Assembly (NCBI GenBank): GCA_016721725.1
Contig: JADKHN010000006.1
Location: 951,001-1,015,000 of the forward strand
From: Chitinophagaceae bacterium
GTDB taxonomy: Bacteria > Bacteroidota > Bacteroidia > Chitinophagales > Chitinophagaceae
Reading direction: 5' to 3'
DNA: 64,000 bases
Of this stretch, positions 33,846-42,655 are shown piece after piece. Below the pieces are notes generated by a model. That model saw only the letters and a list, made by a program, of their open reading frames with translations, had not been told where the DNA came from and made no database searches. Position numbers and translations under genes: made by a program. Every line of letters starts with the position of its first letter. The first letter of the stretch is position 1.

Positions 33846-35036
33846 ATGCCCGGACTGACCTTTAAACATATCGCCCCATTCCTGAGCACGGGACAAAACA
33901 AGGCTTCCCGCATCCTGAGTTATGGCGGACTGGGCATCGGGGTCCTTTTATTGTTATGCTCCATCCAGATGTACGTGAACATCAACCGCCTCCTGAAGAA
34001 CAAGAATCCCAAAAAGGACGGTTACGATTATATCTCCCTGACCAAGACCATCACCAATGAGAACATGGCCAGGGACCACAGTTTCAGTCAGCAGGATATT
34101 GACGAGCTGAAAAAACAGCCCGGCATTGAAGACGTATCTCCCCTGCTGGCCAACCAGTTCCTGGTCAGGGCCACGGGCGGAAGCAACCTTCCGTTCTCCA
34201 CCGATTTCTTCCTGGAAGCGATCGATGAAAAATTCATCGATACGGTTCCGCCTTCCTTCACATGGAAAGAAGGCCAGCCGGTGATCCCCGTGATCGTTTC
34301 TTCGGATTACCTTGAATTGTACAATACCGTTTTCGCTCCAAGCCGGGAGTTGCCCCAGTTCTCCGAGAACAGCATCATGGCCATCGTGATCCAACTGGAA
34401 TGTTACGGCACACTGGGTAAGCAAAATTTCGGCGGACAGATCGTAGCGCTCAGCGACCGGATCAATTCCGTATTGGTCCCGCGTAATTTCCTCGAATGGG
34501 CCAATAACCGTTTCGGCGGACCCAATAAAGTACAGCCCAACCGGATCTATATCAAGACCAGGGATGCCAACCAGCCTGAGTTGCTGAGTTTCCTTCAGCA
34601 AAAGAATTACCGGGTCAATAAGGACAAGACGAAATTCGGCCGGGTGAAGCAGGTGCTGCAGGCCATCGTGAGCGGACTTGCCGGTTTCGGCCTGCTGGTG
34701 ATCCTCCTGGCCCTGGTGTTGTTCTCTTTCTACCTTCAGCTGATGATCGCCCGTAGTAAGGAAAATCTGCAGTTGTTGCTGACCATCGGCTATTCACCGC
34801 ACTGGCTCAGCATTACGGTGGCCAAAAGGTGGATCCCCGTCTATATCGGTGTGGTGATCGCGGCCCTGGCTTCAACCGCTTTATTGCAATGGGGATTTCA
34901 GCGCATGGTGATGAACGACAGTGAACTGGTCTCTCCCTGGGTCCACTGGATGGTATTCCTGGTCGCGGCCGTGTTATTGCTGGTATCCGTAACCGTAAAT
35001 TTCAGGCTGGTGAAAAAACTGCTTTACCGTTTATAA
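33846..35036 (+). CDS. ABC transporter permease, FtsX/LolC-like
   Basis: A 396-residue permease: one N-terminal membrane helix (about 24-46), a periplasmic domain of about 230 residues, and three C-terminal helices (about 275-300, 330-352 and 370-390) carrying the FtsX signature LQLMIARSKENLQLLLTIGY. Only one permease gene is present, so a homodimer with the preceding ATPase is likely. The end overlaps the convergent thiolase stop by 6 bp. Confidence 0.86.
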   Translation: MPGLTFKHIAPFLSTGQNKASRILSYGGLGIGVLLLLCSIQMYVNINRLLKNKNPKKDGYDYISLTKTITNENMARDHSFSQQDIDELKKQPGIEDVSPLLANQFLVRATGGSNLPFSTDFFLEAIDEKFIDTVPPSFTWKEGQPVIPVIVSSDYLELYNTVFAPSRELPQFSENSIMAIVIQLECYGTLGKQNFGGQIVALSDRINSVLVPRNFLEWANNRFGGPNKVQPNRIYIKTRDANQPELLSFLQQKNYRVNKDKTKFGRVKQVLQAIVSGLAGFGLLVILLALVLFSFYLQLMIARSKENLQLLLTIGYSPHWLSITVAKRWIPVYIGVVIAALASTALLQWGFQRMVMNDSELVSPWVHWMVFLVAAVLLLVSVTVNFRLVKKLLYRL

Positions 35037-36224
35037 GGCTTCATAGATCACGGCTGCACCCTGGCCCACTCCAATACACATCGTGGCCAGTCCGTACTTT
35101 CCCTTCCTCCGTCTCAATTCATGGAGCAAGGTGGTGGAGATCCTGACCCCGCTGCATCCCAGCGGATGCCCCAGCGCGATGGCGCCTCCGTTCACATTCA
35201 CTTTTTCGAGGTCGAGACCCAGGTCATGTATGCAGGCGATGGACTGGGAGGCGAAAGCCTCATTCAGTTCGATCAGGTCGAGTTTCGAAACGTTGATCCC
35301 GGCCCGCTCCAGTGCTTTTTTGGAGGCCGGCACCGGTCCGATCCCCATGATGGCGGGATCCACACCGGCCACCGCCATACTGGTGATCTTCGCCATGGGT
35401 TGCAGTCCGTACTTTTTTACAGCGGATTCACTGGCCAGCAGCATGGCTGCCGCACCGTCGTTTATCCCGCTGCTGTTACCGGCGGTAACAGTACCGTCTT
35501 TAGCGAATACCGCTTTCAGTTGTCCCAGCTTTTCCATATTGGTCAACCGGGGATGTTCATCCCGGTCGAATTCAAAAACGTCTTTACCCACCTGCACCTG
35601 AATCGGCGCCAGTTCAGAGCTCCACTTTCCGGCTTCCAGCGCAAGAAGGTATTTTTGCTGACTTTCCACGGCGAATTCATCCTGTGCATTGCGACTGATA
35701 TTCCAGCGCTTGGCCACATTCTCAGCCGTTTCTCCCATGGTATAGGGATAATAGAGTTCAGATAGTTTCTTATTGATGAATCGCCAACCCAATGTGGTAT
35801 CGAAGATCTGGGGTTCACGGGCGAAGGCGCTCGTGCTCTTGGGCATGACGAAGGGGGCGCGGCTCATACTTTCCACTCCGCAGGCGATGATCAGTTCGCC
35901 GTCGCCGCACATGATTGCCCGGGCTCCGTCCATGATGGCTTCCAGTCCGCTGGCGCAAAGTCGGTTAACGGTGACCCCGGCGACCGTTGGAGGCAGACCG
36001 GCCAGTAAAGCGGCCATCCGGGCCACATTCCGGTTATCCTCACCACTCTGGTTGGCAGCACCGGCGATCACGTCTTCAATGGCATTGACATCCACGGATT
36101 GGTTCCGGTTGATCAGCGCCTTAATGACATGCGCTAACAGGTCATCAGGCCGTACACCGCTGAGTGCCCCGCCGTATTTCCCGATCGGTGTTCTTACCGC
36201 ATCTATTACATAAACAGTTTGCAT
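35031..36224 (-). CDS. Acetyl-CoA acyltransferase / thiolase
   Basis: A 397-residue thiolase. The nucleophilic Cys is C90 (NRLCASGLEA); NEAFA, GHPLGCSG and the closing MCIGVGQGAAVI supply the other catalytic His and Cys. Similarity of motifs points to the degradative group (beta-oxidation FadA or beta-ketoadipyl-CoA thiolase PcaF) rather than a biosynthetic acetoacetyl-CoA thiolase, but this is not certain. It is a stand-alone gene, convergent with and overlapping the ABC permease by 6 bp. Confidence 0.93.
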   Translation of the reverse strand: MQTVYVIDAVRTPIGKYGGALSGVRPDDLLAHVIKALINRNQSVDVNAIEDVIAGAANQSGEDNRNVARMAALLAGLPPTVAGVTVNRLCASGLEAIMDGARAIMCGDGELIIACGVESMSRAPFVMPKSTSAFAREPQIFDTTLGWRFINKKLSELYYPYTMGETAENVAKRWNISRNAQDEFAVESQQKYLLALEAGKWSSELAPIQVQVGKDVFEFDRDEHPRLTNMEKLGQLKAVFAKDGTVTAGNSSGINDGAAAMLLASESAVKKYGLQPMAKITSMAVAGVDPAIMGIGPVPASKKALERAGINVSKLDLIELNEAFASQSIACIHDLGLDLEKVNVNGGAIALGHPLGCSGVRISTTLLHELRRRKGKYGLATMCIGVGQGAAVIYEAL

Positions 36225-36299
36225 CGTTTATTCGATTGAAGCCAGACTGTAACAGTTTCTTCCTTTCCAGGAATGAACCGGCCTATACAAAGATAGGCG

Positions 36300-37409
36300 C
36301 TAAGGTCTAGATATTTCCAAGAGCTGGTCCGAATTACCGCCATTGCTCGTACAGATATAAACCCGGCCCTGGGGAGAGATGCAGAGATCGCGAAGCCGGC
36401 CAAACCGGTCTTTGTAAAGCGTTTGCTGATTGGTGACGGAAAGTCCGTCATTGCTTAATTTGAGTACCCGCAGGCTGGCATCTTTCAGCGTCAGCATCAG
36501 CAGGCTGTTTTGCCAGGCGGGTATCCGGCTGTTATTGTAATAATCGAGGCCACAAACGGCAATGGTGCTGCTACCGCTGCTCCAGATGGGAACTTTTACA
36601 TTGTTGGTATTACAAAAACTGATCTCGGCGGGTTGATCACAGGGTCCGTTGACCGTTGGCCAGCCGTAATTTCGGTTCCTTTCAATGATATTCAGTTCAT
36701 CTTCGATATTGGGACCGTGTTCACTGGCATACAGGATCCCGTTCACCATCACCAGCCCCTGCTGATTGCGGTGGCCAAAAGACCAGACCGGCGAACCAGG
36801 GATCGGGTTATCCGAGGGTATGGTTCCATCCAAATTAAACCGTAATACTTTACCTGAAAGGGATGTGGTGAGTTGCGCATTATTTTGAACGGATGCGTCT
36901 CCCGTGGTCATGAATAATTTGGGATCCGAACCTTCACTGATCCATAGCCTGGATCCATTATGAATGGGGGAAGCAGGTATTTGCAGCACCAGCGTATTTT
37001 GCAACTGTATGGAACCATTCGCATACTTCATCTGTACCATCTTTTCGCGGTAGTTGCCGGCATCCATATAATTGTAAACAACGTAAAACAATCCGTTGTT
37101 CAAAAAATCAGGATGCTGGACCATGCCCAGTAATCCGCCTTCGCCGTTACTCACCACTTCGGGGATGCTGGCAGAGAAAACGGTCGAACCGTTACCGGGA
37201 TCGATCTTCGAGATCTTCCCTCCCCTTTCGGTCATCCAGATATGATCATCCTTGCCCCAAAGGATCTCCCAGGGATACTGCAGGTTGTCCCGAATGATCC
37301 GGACTGAATCGGCAGGCCTTCCATCAGTGCCACGGCTTTGGGTCTTACCCAGGTTGCAACAGAATCCAATTCCGGAAAAGATCAGGATTGACAAGAATAA
37401 CTTTTGCAT
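36300..37409 (-). CDS. PQQ-dependent sugar dehydrogenase-like secreted protein
   Basis: A 369-residue exported beta-propeller of the glucose/sorbosone dehydrogenase family, with a signal sequence and Cys pair at residues 17-18 that could be a lipidation site. Typical segments are LQYPWEILWGKDDHIWMTER, GGLLGMVQHPDFLNNGLFYV, MTTGDAS, SFGHRNQQG and SEHGPNIEDELN. Family members oxidise aldose sugars with PQQ in the periplasm. No PQQ synthesis genes are in the window. It stands alone on the minus strand, 75 bp after the thiolase. Confidence 0.88.
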   Translation of the reverse strand: MQKLFLSILIFSGIGFCCNLGKTQSRGTDGRPADSVRIIRDNLQYPWEILWGKDDHIWMTERGGKISKIDPGNGSTVFSASIPEVVSNGEGGLLGMVQHPDFLNNGLFYVVYNYMDAGNYREKMVQMKYANGSIQLQNTLVLQIPASPIHNGSRLWISEGSDPKLFMTTGDASVQNNAQLTTSLSGKVLRFNLDGTIPSDNPIPGSPVWSFGHRNQQGLVMVNGILYASEHGPNIEDELNIIERNRNYGWPTVNGPCDQPAEISFCNTNNVKVPIWSSGSSTIAVCGLDYYNNSRIPAWQNSLLMLTLKDASLRVLKLSNDGLSVTNQQTLYKDRFGRLRDLCISPQGRVYICTSNGGNSDQLLEISRP

Positions 37410-37498
37410 AACTTTTCTATACTGTTAAACTACAAAGTTTTTGCAGGAATCGCAAACAACGCGGTTGCATTAACTCCAAGGATATAAAAATTGGGCTG

Positions 37499-37506
37499 TA
37501 CCTTTG
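37499..37506 (+). promoter_or_regulatory. -7 box TACCTTTG before rlmN
   Basis: TACCTTTG fits TAnnTTTG and ends 4 bp before the rlmN ATG (37511), so the transcript would be nearly leaderless. No TTG at 19-20 bp upstream. Confidence 0.5.
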
Positions 37507-37510
37507 CGCC

Positions 37511-38557
37511 ATGTCCGAACTCAAGAACATACGTAGCCTCAGCCTGCCTGAACTCAAGACCTATTTCGAATCCATCGGGGACAAGAAATTCAGGGCCATC
37601 CAGACCTATGAGTGGCTCTGGAAGCAGAACGCGAGGAGTTTCGAGGAGATGAGCAACCTGTCGAAGGAGTTGCGGAACAAGCTGGCTGCAGACTTCAGCC
37701 TGAATGCGGTCACGGTCGATGCCAATCAGCTCAGTGCCGACGGTACCGTCAAATCCCGTTTCCGTACCTACGACGGTCATTTCGTGGAAGGCGTCCTGAT
37801 CCCGACCGAAAAAAGGCAGACGGCCTGCGTGTCCTCCCAGATCGGCTGCAGCCTCAGCTGCAAGTTCTGCGCCACGGGTTATATGGACCGCAAACGCAAC
37901 CTGAACTTCGACGAGATCTACGACCAGGTGGCCTTGCTGAATGAAGAGTCGCAGCGGGTTTACGGCACCAATCTCTCCAACATCGTTTTCATGGGCATGG
38001 GCGAACCCCTGCTCAACTATAAGAACGTGCTGCAGGCCATCGACCGCATCACGGCCACCGATGCCATGGGCCTGAGCCCGAAGCGGATCACCGTATCCAC
38101 CGCAGGCGTGGCCAAACAGATCCGGCAGCTGGGCGATGATAAAGTGCGTTTCAACCTGGCCCTTTCCCTGCACGCGGCCACGGACGCCAAACGCGACGCC
38201 ATTATGCCGATCAATGAAAGCAACAATATAGAGGTATTGATCGAAGCGCTGAATTATTTTTACGAGCAGACCAAGAACGACATCACCCTGGAATATATCC
38301 TCTTCAAGGACGTGAATGACAGTATGGAGGACGCCGACGACCTGATCAGGATCTACCGGCGCATACCCACCCACCTCATCAATGTGATCGAATACAATCC
38401 CATCGATAACGCCTCCTTCACCAAACCCGATGAGGATACCACGCAGCAATTCACCGATCACCTGGCTAAACACCGGGTGAACGTACGTTTACGCCGCAGC
38501 CGGGGCAAGGATATCGATGCCGCCTGCGGTCAACTGGCCAATAAGGCAGGCGTTTAA
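37511..38557 (+). CDS. rlmN: 23S rRNA (adenine2503-C2)/tRNA (adenine37-C2) methyltransferase RlmN
   Basis: A 348-residue radical SAM enzyme that methylates C2 of A2503 in 23S rRNA and A37 in some tRNAs. The 4Fe-4S motif is CSLSCKFC (C113, C117, C120); the N-terminal helical domain and GMGEPLLN are typical, and AACGQL near the end carries the second catalytic cysteine. Length is normal. The start is set by the -7 box directly before it. Confidence 0.97.
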   Translation: MSELKNIRSLSLPELKTYFESIGDKKFRAIQTYEWLWKQNARSFEEMSNLSKELRNKLAADFSLNAVTVDANQLSADGTVKSRFRTYDGHFVEGVLIPTEKRQTACVSSQIGCSLSCKFCATGYMDRKRNLNFDEIYDQVALLNEESQRVYGTNLSNIVFMGMGEPLLNYKNVLQAIDRITATDAMGLSPKRITVSTAGVAKQIRQLGDDKVRFNLALSLHAATDAKRDAIMPINESNNIEVLIEALNYFYEQTKNDITLEYILFKDVNDSMEDADDLIRIYRRIPTHLINVIEYNPIDNASFTKPDEDTTQQFTDHLAKHRVNVRLRRSRGKDIDAACGQLANKAGV

Positions 38558-38631
38558 CATTTTTTTGCCTTTTCGCTTTAAACCCGCCCCTTCTTTCCCG
38601 GTCTATAGTTTAACAATTAAACTTTCAAGAC

Positions 38632-39254
38632 ATGAAAAACACACTCATTACCCTATTTGCCGTAGCAGCCCTGACCACTTCGGCAACCGCACAGGAAAAA
38701 GAATGATGAAACATCCGGGCAAGATGAAACATCAGCACGGCATGATGGCCAGGGACCTCAATCTCTCTGAAGATCAGAAAAAGCAGGCTAAGACCTACCG
38801 CGAGGATTTCAGGAAGAAGATGCAGGAACTCAATAAGAACGAAAATATCACCGTAAAGGAGATGCGTGATCGTAAGGAAGCCCTGCAAAAAGAGCAACGC
38901 AATAAAATGCAATCGCTGCTCACCGCTGAACAGAAGAACAAGATCGCCTTGCAAAAAGCCCAGCGCAAGGTAAAAAGCGATGAACGCTTTACCCAGCACC
39001 TGAATAAAATGAAGACGAAGATCGGTTTGACTGATGCCCAGGTGAGCCAGATGAAACAGCTCCGGGAAGCCAACCAGGTTAAAATGAAGGCGTTGCGTGA
39101 AAATCAATCCTTGTCGCGTGTACAACGCCAGGAACAAATGATGGCGATGAAAGAAACCATGAAGGAACAACGCAAGAAGATATTCACCCCGGATCAGTTG
39201 AAGAAAATGGAGGAGATGAAAAAGGACCATATGCGCAAACCACAAGCCCGATAA
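38632..39254 (+). pseudogene. Spy/CpxP-like periplasmic protein, signal peptide and mature part in different frames
   Basis: ATG 38632 starts a clear signal peptide (MKNTLITLFAVAALTTSATAQ) but hits TGA at 38704. The mature part, about 180 residues of charged alpha-helix with two repeats of the form DLNLSEDQKKQAKTYREDF / KIGLTDAQVSQMKQLREAN, is in the +1 frame and runs to 39254. One extra A in the A-run at 38696-38700 would join them as QEKRMMKHPGK. So either the sequence has lost a base in a homopolymer or the gene is broken. Without repair a cytosolic form could start at ATG 38703/38706. The helical LTxxQ-like layout resembles Spy/CpxP chaperones of the envelope. Confidence 0.75.
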
Positions 39255-39278
39255 TACCCAGAACCCTATAACAGGTCG

Positions 39279-39304
39279 AGGCATTCCGAAAGGAATGCCT
39301 TTTT
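39279..39304 (+). terminator. Rho-independent terminator after the Spy-like gene
   Basis: Perfect hairpin aggcattcc-gaaa-ggaatgcct (39279-39300) followed by a T-run. Its right arm is also the left arm of a larger hairpin (39294-39339), so the two structures compete. Confidence 0.85.
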
Positions 39305-39339
39305 CCGTCTGACGCCCACGTCTGACGGAAAAAGGCATT
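39294..39339. repeat. Hairpin with GTCTGAC core (copy A of palindrome family)
   Basis: Perfect 16 bp arms aatgcctttttccgtc / gacggaaaaaggcatt around the 14-base loop tgacgcccacgtct. The reverse complement of the loop differs by one base from the loop of the hairpin at 39502-39557, while the stems are unrelated. Confidence 0.8.
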
Positions 39340-39360
39340 TCTTTTAACGTATAGATCCCC

Positions 39361-39472
39361 ATGCCTGTCGGAAAAAATCATTTCCATTCAACGAATAAAA
39401 GCCATCGCCTGATTGAAAAATTGTAGTCACAGTCTGACAGCTCATGTCTGACTGAAAAAATTCATTTCTTTT
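39361..39472. repeat. Degenerate copies of the GTCTGAC repeat
   Basis: Related strings recur: cctgtcggaaaaaatcattt (39364-39383), cctgattgaaaaa (39408-39420) and cagtctgacagctcatgtctgactg (39430-39454) followed by aaaaaattcatttctttt. They look like worn copies of the flank gtctgacggaaaaaggcatttc seen at 39320-39341. No gene is visible in this 350 bp gap. Confidence 0.55.
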
Positions 39473-39501
39473 GAAGATTTCACCTTTGATCTTTATGTTG
39501 A

Positions 39502-39557
39502 GAATTCTCCGGTATACCCGTCAGACGAGGGCGTCAGACGGGTATACCGGAGAATTC
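39502..39557. repeat. Long perfect hairpin with GTCAGAC core directly before a promoter box
   Basis: 21 bp perfect arms gaattctccggtatacccgtc (39502-39522) and gacgggtataccggagaattc (39537-39557) around the loop agacgagggcgtca. It ends 2 bp before the TACCTTTG box of the next gene, so it covers the -33 region. Confidence 0.92.
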
Positions 39558-39559
39558 CG

Positions 39560-39567
39560 TACCTTTG
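39560..39567 (+). promoter_or_regulatory. -7 box TACCTTTG for the pseudouridine synthase genes
   Basis: Matches TAnnTTTG; 40 bp upstream of the ATG at 39608. The usual -33 position falls inside the right arm of the preceding hairpin and has no TTG. Confidence 0.5.
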
Positions 39568-39607
39568 CCCTTCATTCCTGTTGAAATAACAGTAAAACCC
39601 ATCCCAC

Positions 39608-40657
39608 ATGAGCCAGTCTCCGTTCCAGAAATTCGTTCCCAAGAAAAAGAACAGTGTCATCAAAGAAGAGTTCCGCCAGCAAAAGAAAAAAGCCCGGAAA
39701 GAGAAGAATGCCTATTTCGACAAACTGAAAGAGGATAAATACCAGGCCCGCATGGCCCTGAAAAAAGGGATCCCCAATCCGGCCGCTTCGCCTAAGAACA
39801 ATGAAGCACCCGGAAAGACTACCAGTGCGTCAAAATCGATTTCCAATGCGGGTAGGAGTGCAGAAAAGAGGGCCGAACCTAAATCAACCAGCAACAAACC
39901 TCAAACAACAAACATAAAATCTCAACCCGGTTCAATGCCCCTGAACAAATACCTCGCTCATTGCGGTGTCTGTTCACGGCGGGATGCCGTGGCCCTGATC
40001 ACCCAGGGAAATGTGAAACTGAATGGCAAGGTTTTTACGGAACCCGGTTATAAAGTACTGGAATCAGATGAAGTGGTATACAATGGAAAAAAACTCTTCG
40101 TCACCAAGAACCTGGTCTATATCCTCCTGAACAAACCGAAGGATTATATCACCACCACCGATGATCCTCAGGGCAGGAAGACCGTTTTGCAATTGATCAA
40201 AAATGCCACCGATGAAAGGGTCTACCCCATCGGCCGGCTCGACAGGAATACTTCCGGCGTACTGTTACTGACGAATGACGGTGACCTGACGCAAAAACTA
40301 TCCCATCCCAGCTACGAGATCAAGAAGATCTATGAAGTGAAACTGGATAAGCCCCTGGCCAAATCGGATTTCGATAAGATCCTGAAAGGACTGATCCTGG
40401 AAGACGGCGAGGTGCGGATCGACAGCCTGGCTTATGCCGACAGCAAGGACAAGTCCATCATCGGCATCGAATTGCACAGCGGGCGCAACCGAATTGTCAG
40501 GCGCATTTTCGAGCACCTGGGCTATGATGTGAAAGGCCTTGACCGGGTGATGTACGCCAACCTCACTAAGAAGAATGTGGAACGCAGTAAATGGCGTTAC
40601 CTGAGCGAGAAAGAGGTAAGGCTCCTGAAATACATGAACGCTTCCAAAAAAAGATAA
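39608..40657 (+). CDS. Pseudouridine synthase, RsuA/RluB family, with long basic N-terminus
   Basis: A 349-residue rRNA pseudouridine synthase. Residues 1-110 are a low-complexity Lys/Ser-rich extension; then comes an S4 RNA-binding domain (about 111-155, MPLNKYLAHCGVCSRRDAV) and the catalytic domain with D212 in PIGRLDRNTSG. The closest E. coli relatives are RluB (U2605 of 23S), RluE, RluF and RsuA; the exact target is inferred, RluB most likely. The basic tail is common in Bacteroidota. It is followed after 8 bp by a second pseudouridine synthase. Confidence 0.9.
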   Translation: MSQSPFQKFVPKKKNSVIKEEFRQQKKKARKEKNAYFDKLKEDKYQARMALKKGIPNPAASPKNNEAPGKTTSASKSISNAGRSAEKRAEPKSTSNKPQTTNIKSQPGSMPLNKYLAHCGVCSRRDAVALITQGNVKLNGKVFTEPGYKVLESDEVVYNGKKLFVTKNLVYILLNKPKDYITTTDDPQGRKTVLQLIKNATDERVYPIGRLDRNTSGVLLLTNDGDLTQKLSHPSYEIKKIYEVKLDKPLAKSDFDKILKGLILEDGEVRIDSLAYADSKDKSIIGIELHSGRNRIVRRIFEHLGYDVKGLDRVMYANLTKKNVERSKWRYLSEKEVRLLKYMNASKKR

Positions 40658-40665
40658 GTTAATAC

Positions 40666-41427
40666 ATGTTCGCCGATTCGCCCCAACCTAAAAGAAACCA
40701 TGCTTCCTTTAAGAATATAGGCAGCATAACTGTTTTCGAGAACGACGATTTTGTTGCCATCAATAAGCCCGCGGGATTATTGACGATCCCGGACCGGACG
40801 CAGAGTGAGAAATCACTCAAAGACCATTTAATAGATAAATACGGCAATATCTATACCGTTCACCGGCTTGATAAGGATACCAGCGGACTGGTGATTTTCG
40901 CCAAAAACGAGGAAGCCCATAAATACTTTTCCCGGCTATTTGAAGAAAGACTGATCGAAAAATATTACCTGGGCATTGTCATTGGTAATCCAGCGAACGC
41001 ATCCGGACTGATCGAAGCCCCCATCTCCGAACACCCGGTACATAAAGGGTTGATGACGGTCCACCGCAACGGTAAACCTTCTTCAACGGGTTACCAGGTA
41101 CTAGAGGCCAATAAACACTATTCATTGGTCAGCTTTCAATTGCATACAGGGCGAACCCACCAGATCCGTGTCCATTGTAAACACATCGGCCATCCGCTGG
41201 CTTGTGACGAACTTTATGGAGATGGTAAACCGGTGTTACTGTCTTCATTAAAAAAGAAATTCAAACTGAGCAGTCATGATGAGGAGGAACACCCCATGAT
41301 CGACCGGCTGGCCCTTCATTCCTATAAACTCATCTTCACCGATCCCGAAGGAAAACGCATGGAATTGACGGCGGAAATGCCCAAGACCTTCAGGGCGCTG
41401 ATGAACCAGTTGAAGAAACTCCATTGA
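40666..41427 (+). CDS. Pseudouridine synthase, RluA family
   Basis: A 253-residue enzyme without an S4 domain. The catalytic aspartate is D69 in HRLDKDTSG; other motifs are FAINKPAGLLT-like (here VAINKPAGLLT) and the C-terminal GRTHQIRVHCKHIGHPLACD. RluA-type enzymes modify 23S rRNA and tRNA; the target is not clear. It lies 8 bp after the RsuA/RluB-family gene, so the two form an operon from different synthase families. Confidence 0.92.
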   Translation: MFADSPQPKRNHASFKNIGSITVFENDDFVAINKPAGLLTIPDRTQSEKSLKDHLIDKYGNIYTVHRLDKDTSGLVIFAKNEEAHKYFSRLFEERLIEKYYLGIVIGNPANASGLIEAPISEHPVHKGLMTVHRNGKPSSTGYQVLEANKHYSLVSFQLHTGRTHQIRVHCKHIGHPLACDELYGDGKPVLLSSLKKKFKLSSHDEEEHPMIDRLALHSYKLIFTDPEGKRMELTAEMPKTFRALMNQLKKLH

Positions 41428-41512
41428 GCAAAACGTAGTAAGATCTGTTGAAGACACTAATCCTGGCTGCGGATATGAAGGCATTACAGCCCGGGATGAT
41501 TTATGGATCAGC

Positions 41513-42655
41513 TCAATTAGACGAGGCCCGTTTAACAGAAGATTTTCCAAAACGGTTCTTTACCCCGTCGATCGCCTTATAGAGGTCGGTCTTCCTTTCC
41601 ACATCATCAAAGAGATTCGTTTGAATGGCCTCCTGGGTGAGTTCGCTCAACCGCACACCAAGCAGGCGTACCGGCATTCCTTTCCGGTATAGCTTATGGA
41701 ACAATTCCTTGACCACCGGGATGATCTCGTCATCCGCGCAGGTATAGGGAATGGTGGTTTGCCGGGAACTGGTCTCAAAATCCGGGTACCTGATCTTAAC
41801 GGCCACACAACCGGCCACTTTCCCGTCCTGCCTGAGTTCATAGCTGATCTTTTCGGTGAGCCTTACCAATTCGCTCATCAGGAAAGGGATGTCGGTCTTG
41901 TTCTCATCAAAAGTATTTTCGGAAGAGACCGATTTGGCTTCATGGTATTGGGACACCTCGCCATGGTGGATTCCCTGGCTTTTATACCAGAGGTCACTGC
42001 CCCATTTTCCGAGCCTGGCCTCGAGTTCATCGATTGACCTTTCGCCGATATCCCGGATGGTGATGATCCCCATCGCTTTTAAAACCTCATAGGTATGTTC
42101 ACCCACGCCTGGTATCTTGCTCACGGGCATGGGTGCCAGGAATTCTTTCTCCTTACCATGGGGCACTTGCAGGTAACCGTTGGGCTTGGCCTCATCGGTG
42201 GCGATCTTCGCGATCATCTTATTGCTGGCCAGGCCGAACGAGATGGGTAATTTGGTTTCATCAATGATCTGCTGACGCAGGGCGATGGTCCATTGCAGGG
42301 GATTGAAGAACTTGTCCATCCCGGTGAGGTCGATGTAAAATTCATCGACAGAGGCTTTTTCGAAAAGAGGCGCCTTATCCGCGATGATCTGTGTGACCCA
42401 CCGGCTGTATTTGCTGTATTCACCCCGGCTCCAGTTCAGCACAATGGCCTGCGGGCAAAGCTGCAAGGCCTGGCGGGAAGGCATTCCGCTACGGACCCCA
42501 AATTTCCGGGCTTCATAACTGCAGGAAGTGACCACGCCCCTGTCGCGGCCTCCGACAAAGACAGGCAACCCGGCATACTCGGGATGATTGAGCAGTTCAA
42601 CGGATACGAAAAAGGTATCCAAGTCGAAATGGGCGATGATGCGTTGGGGTTCCAT
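41513..42655 (-). CDS. dinB: DNA polymerase IV (Y family)
   Basis: A 380-residue translesion polymerase. The palm carries D11 (HFDLDTFFVSVE) and the acidic pair in KASVDEFYIDLTG; the steric gate region and helix-hairpin-helix (PVSKIPGVGEHTYEVLKAMG) follow, then the little-finger domain (about 245-360). The C-terminus is short and shows no obvious beta-clamp motif. Convergent with the RluA gene (85 bp between stops). Confidence 0.95.
   Translation of the reverse strand: MEPQRIIAHFDLDTFFVSVELLNHPEYAGLPVFVGGRDRGVVTSCSYEARKFGVRSGMPSRQALQLCPQAIVLNWSRGEYSKYSRWVTQIIADKAPLFEKASVDEFYIDLTGMDKFFNPLQWTIALRQQIIDETKLPISFGLASNKMIAKIATDEAKPNGYLQVPHGKEKEFLAPMPVSKIPGVGEHTYEVLKAMGIITIRDIGERSIDELEARLGKWGSDLWYKSQGIHHGEVSQYHEAKSVSSENTFDENKTDIPFLMSELVRLTEKISYELRQDGKVAGCVAVKIRYPDFETSSRQTTIPYTCADDEIIPVVKELFHKLYRKGMPVRLLGVRLSELTQEAIQTNLFDDVERKTDLYKAIDGVKNRFGKSSVKRASSN

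Noticed and set aside
37430..38473. 347-residue open frame antisense to rlmN
   Set aside because: It is the reverse strand of a clear rlmN gene with radical SAM motifs; GC-rich codon use keeps the antisense frame open.
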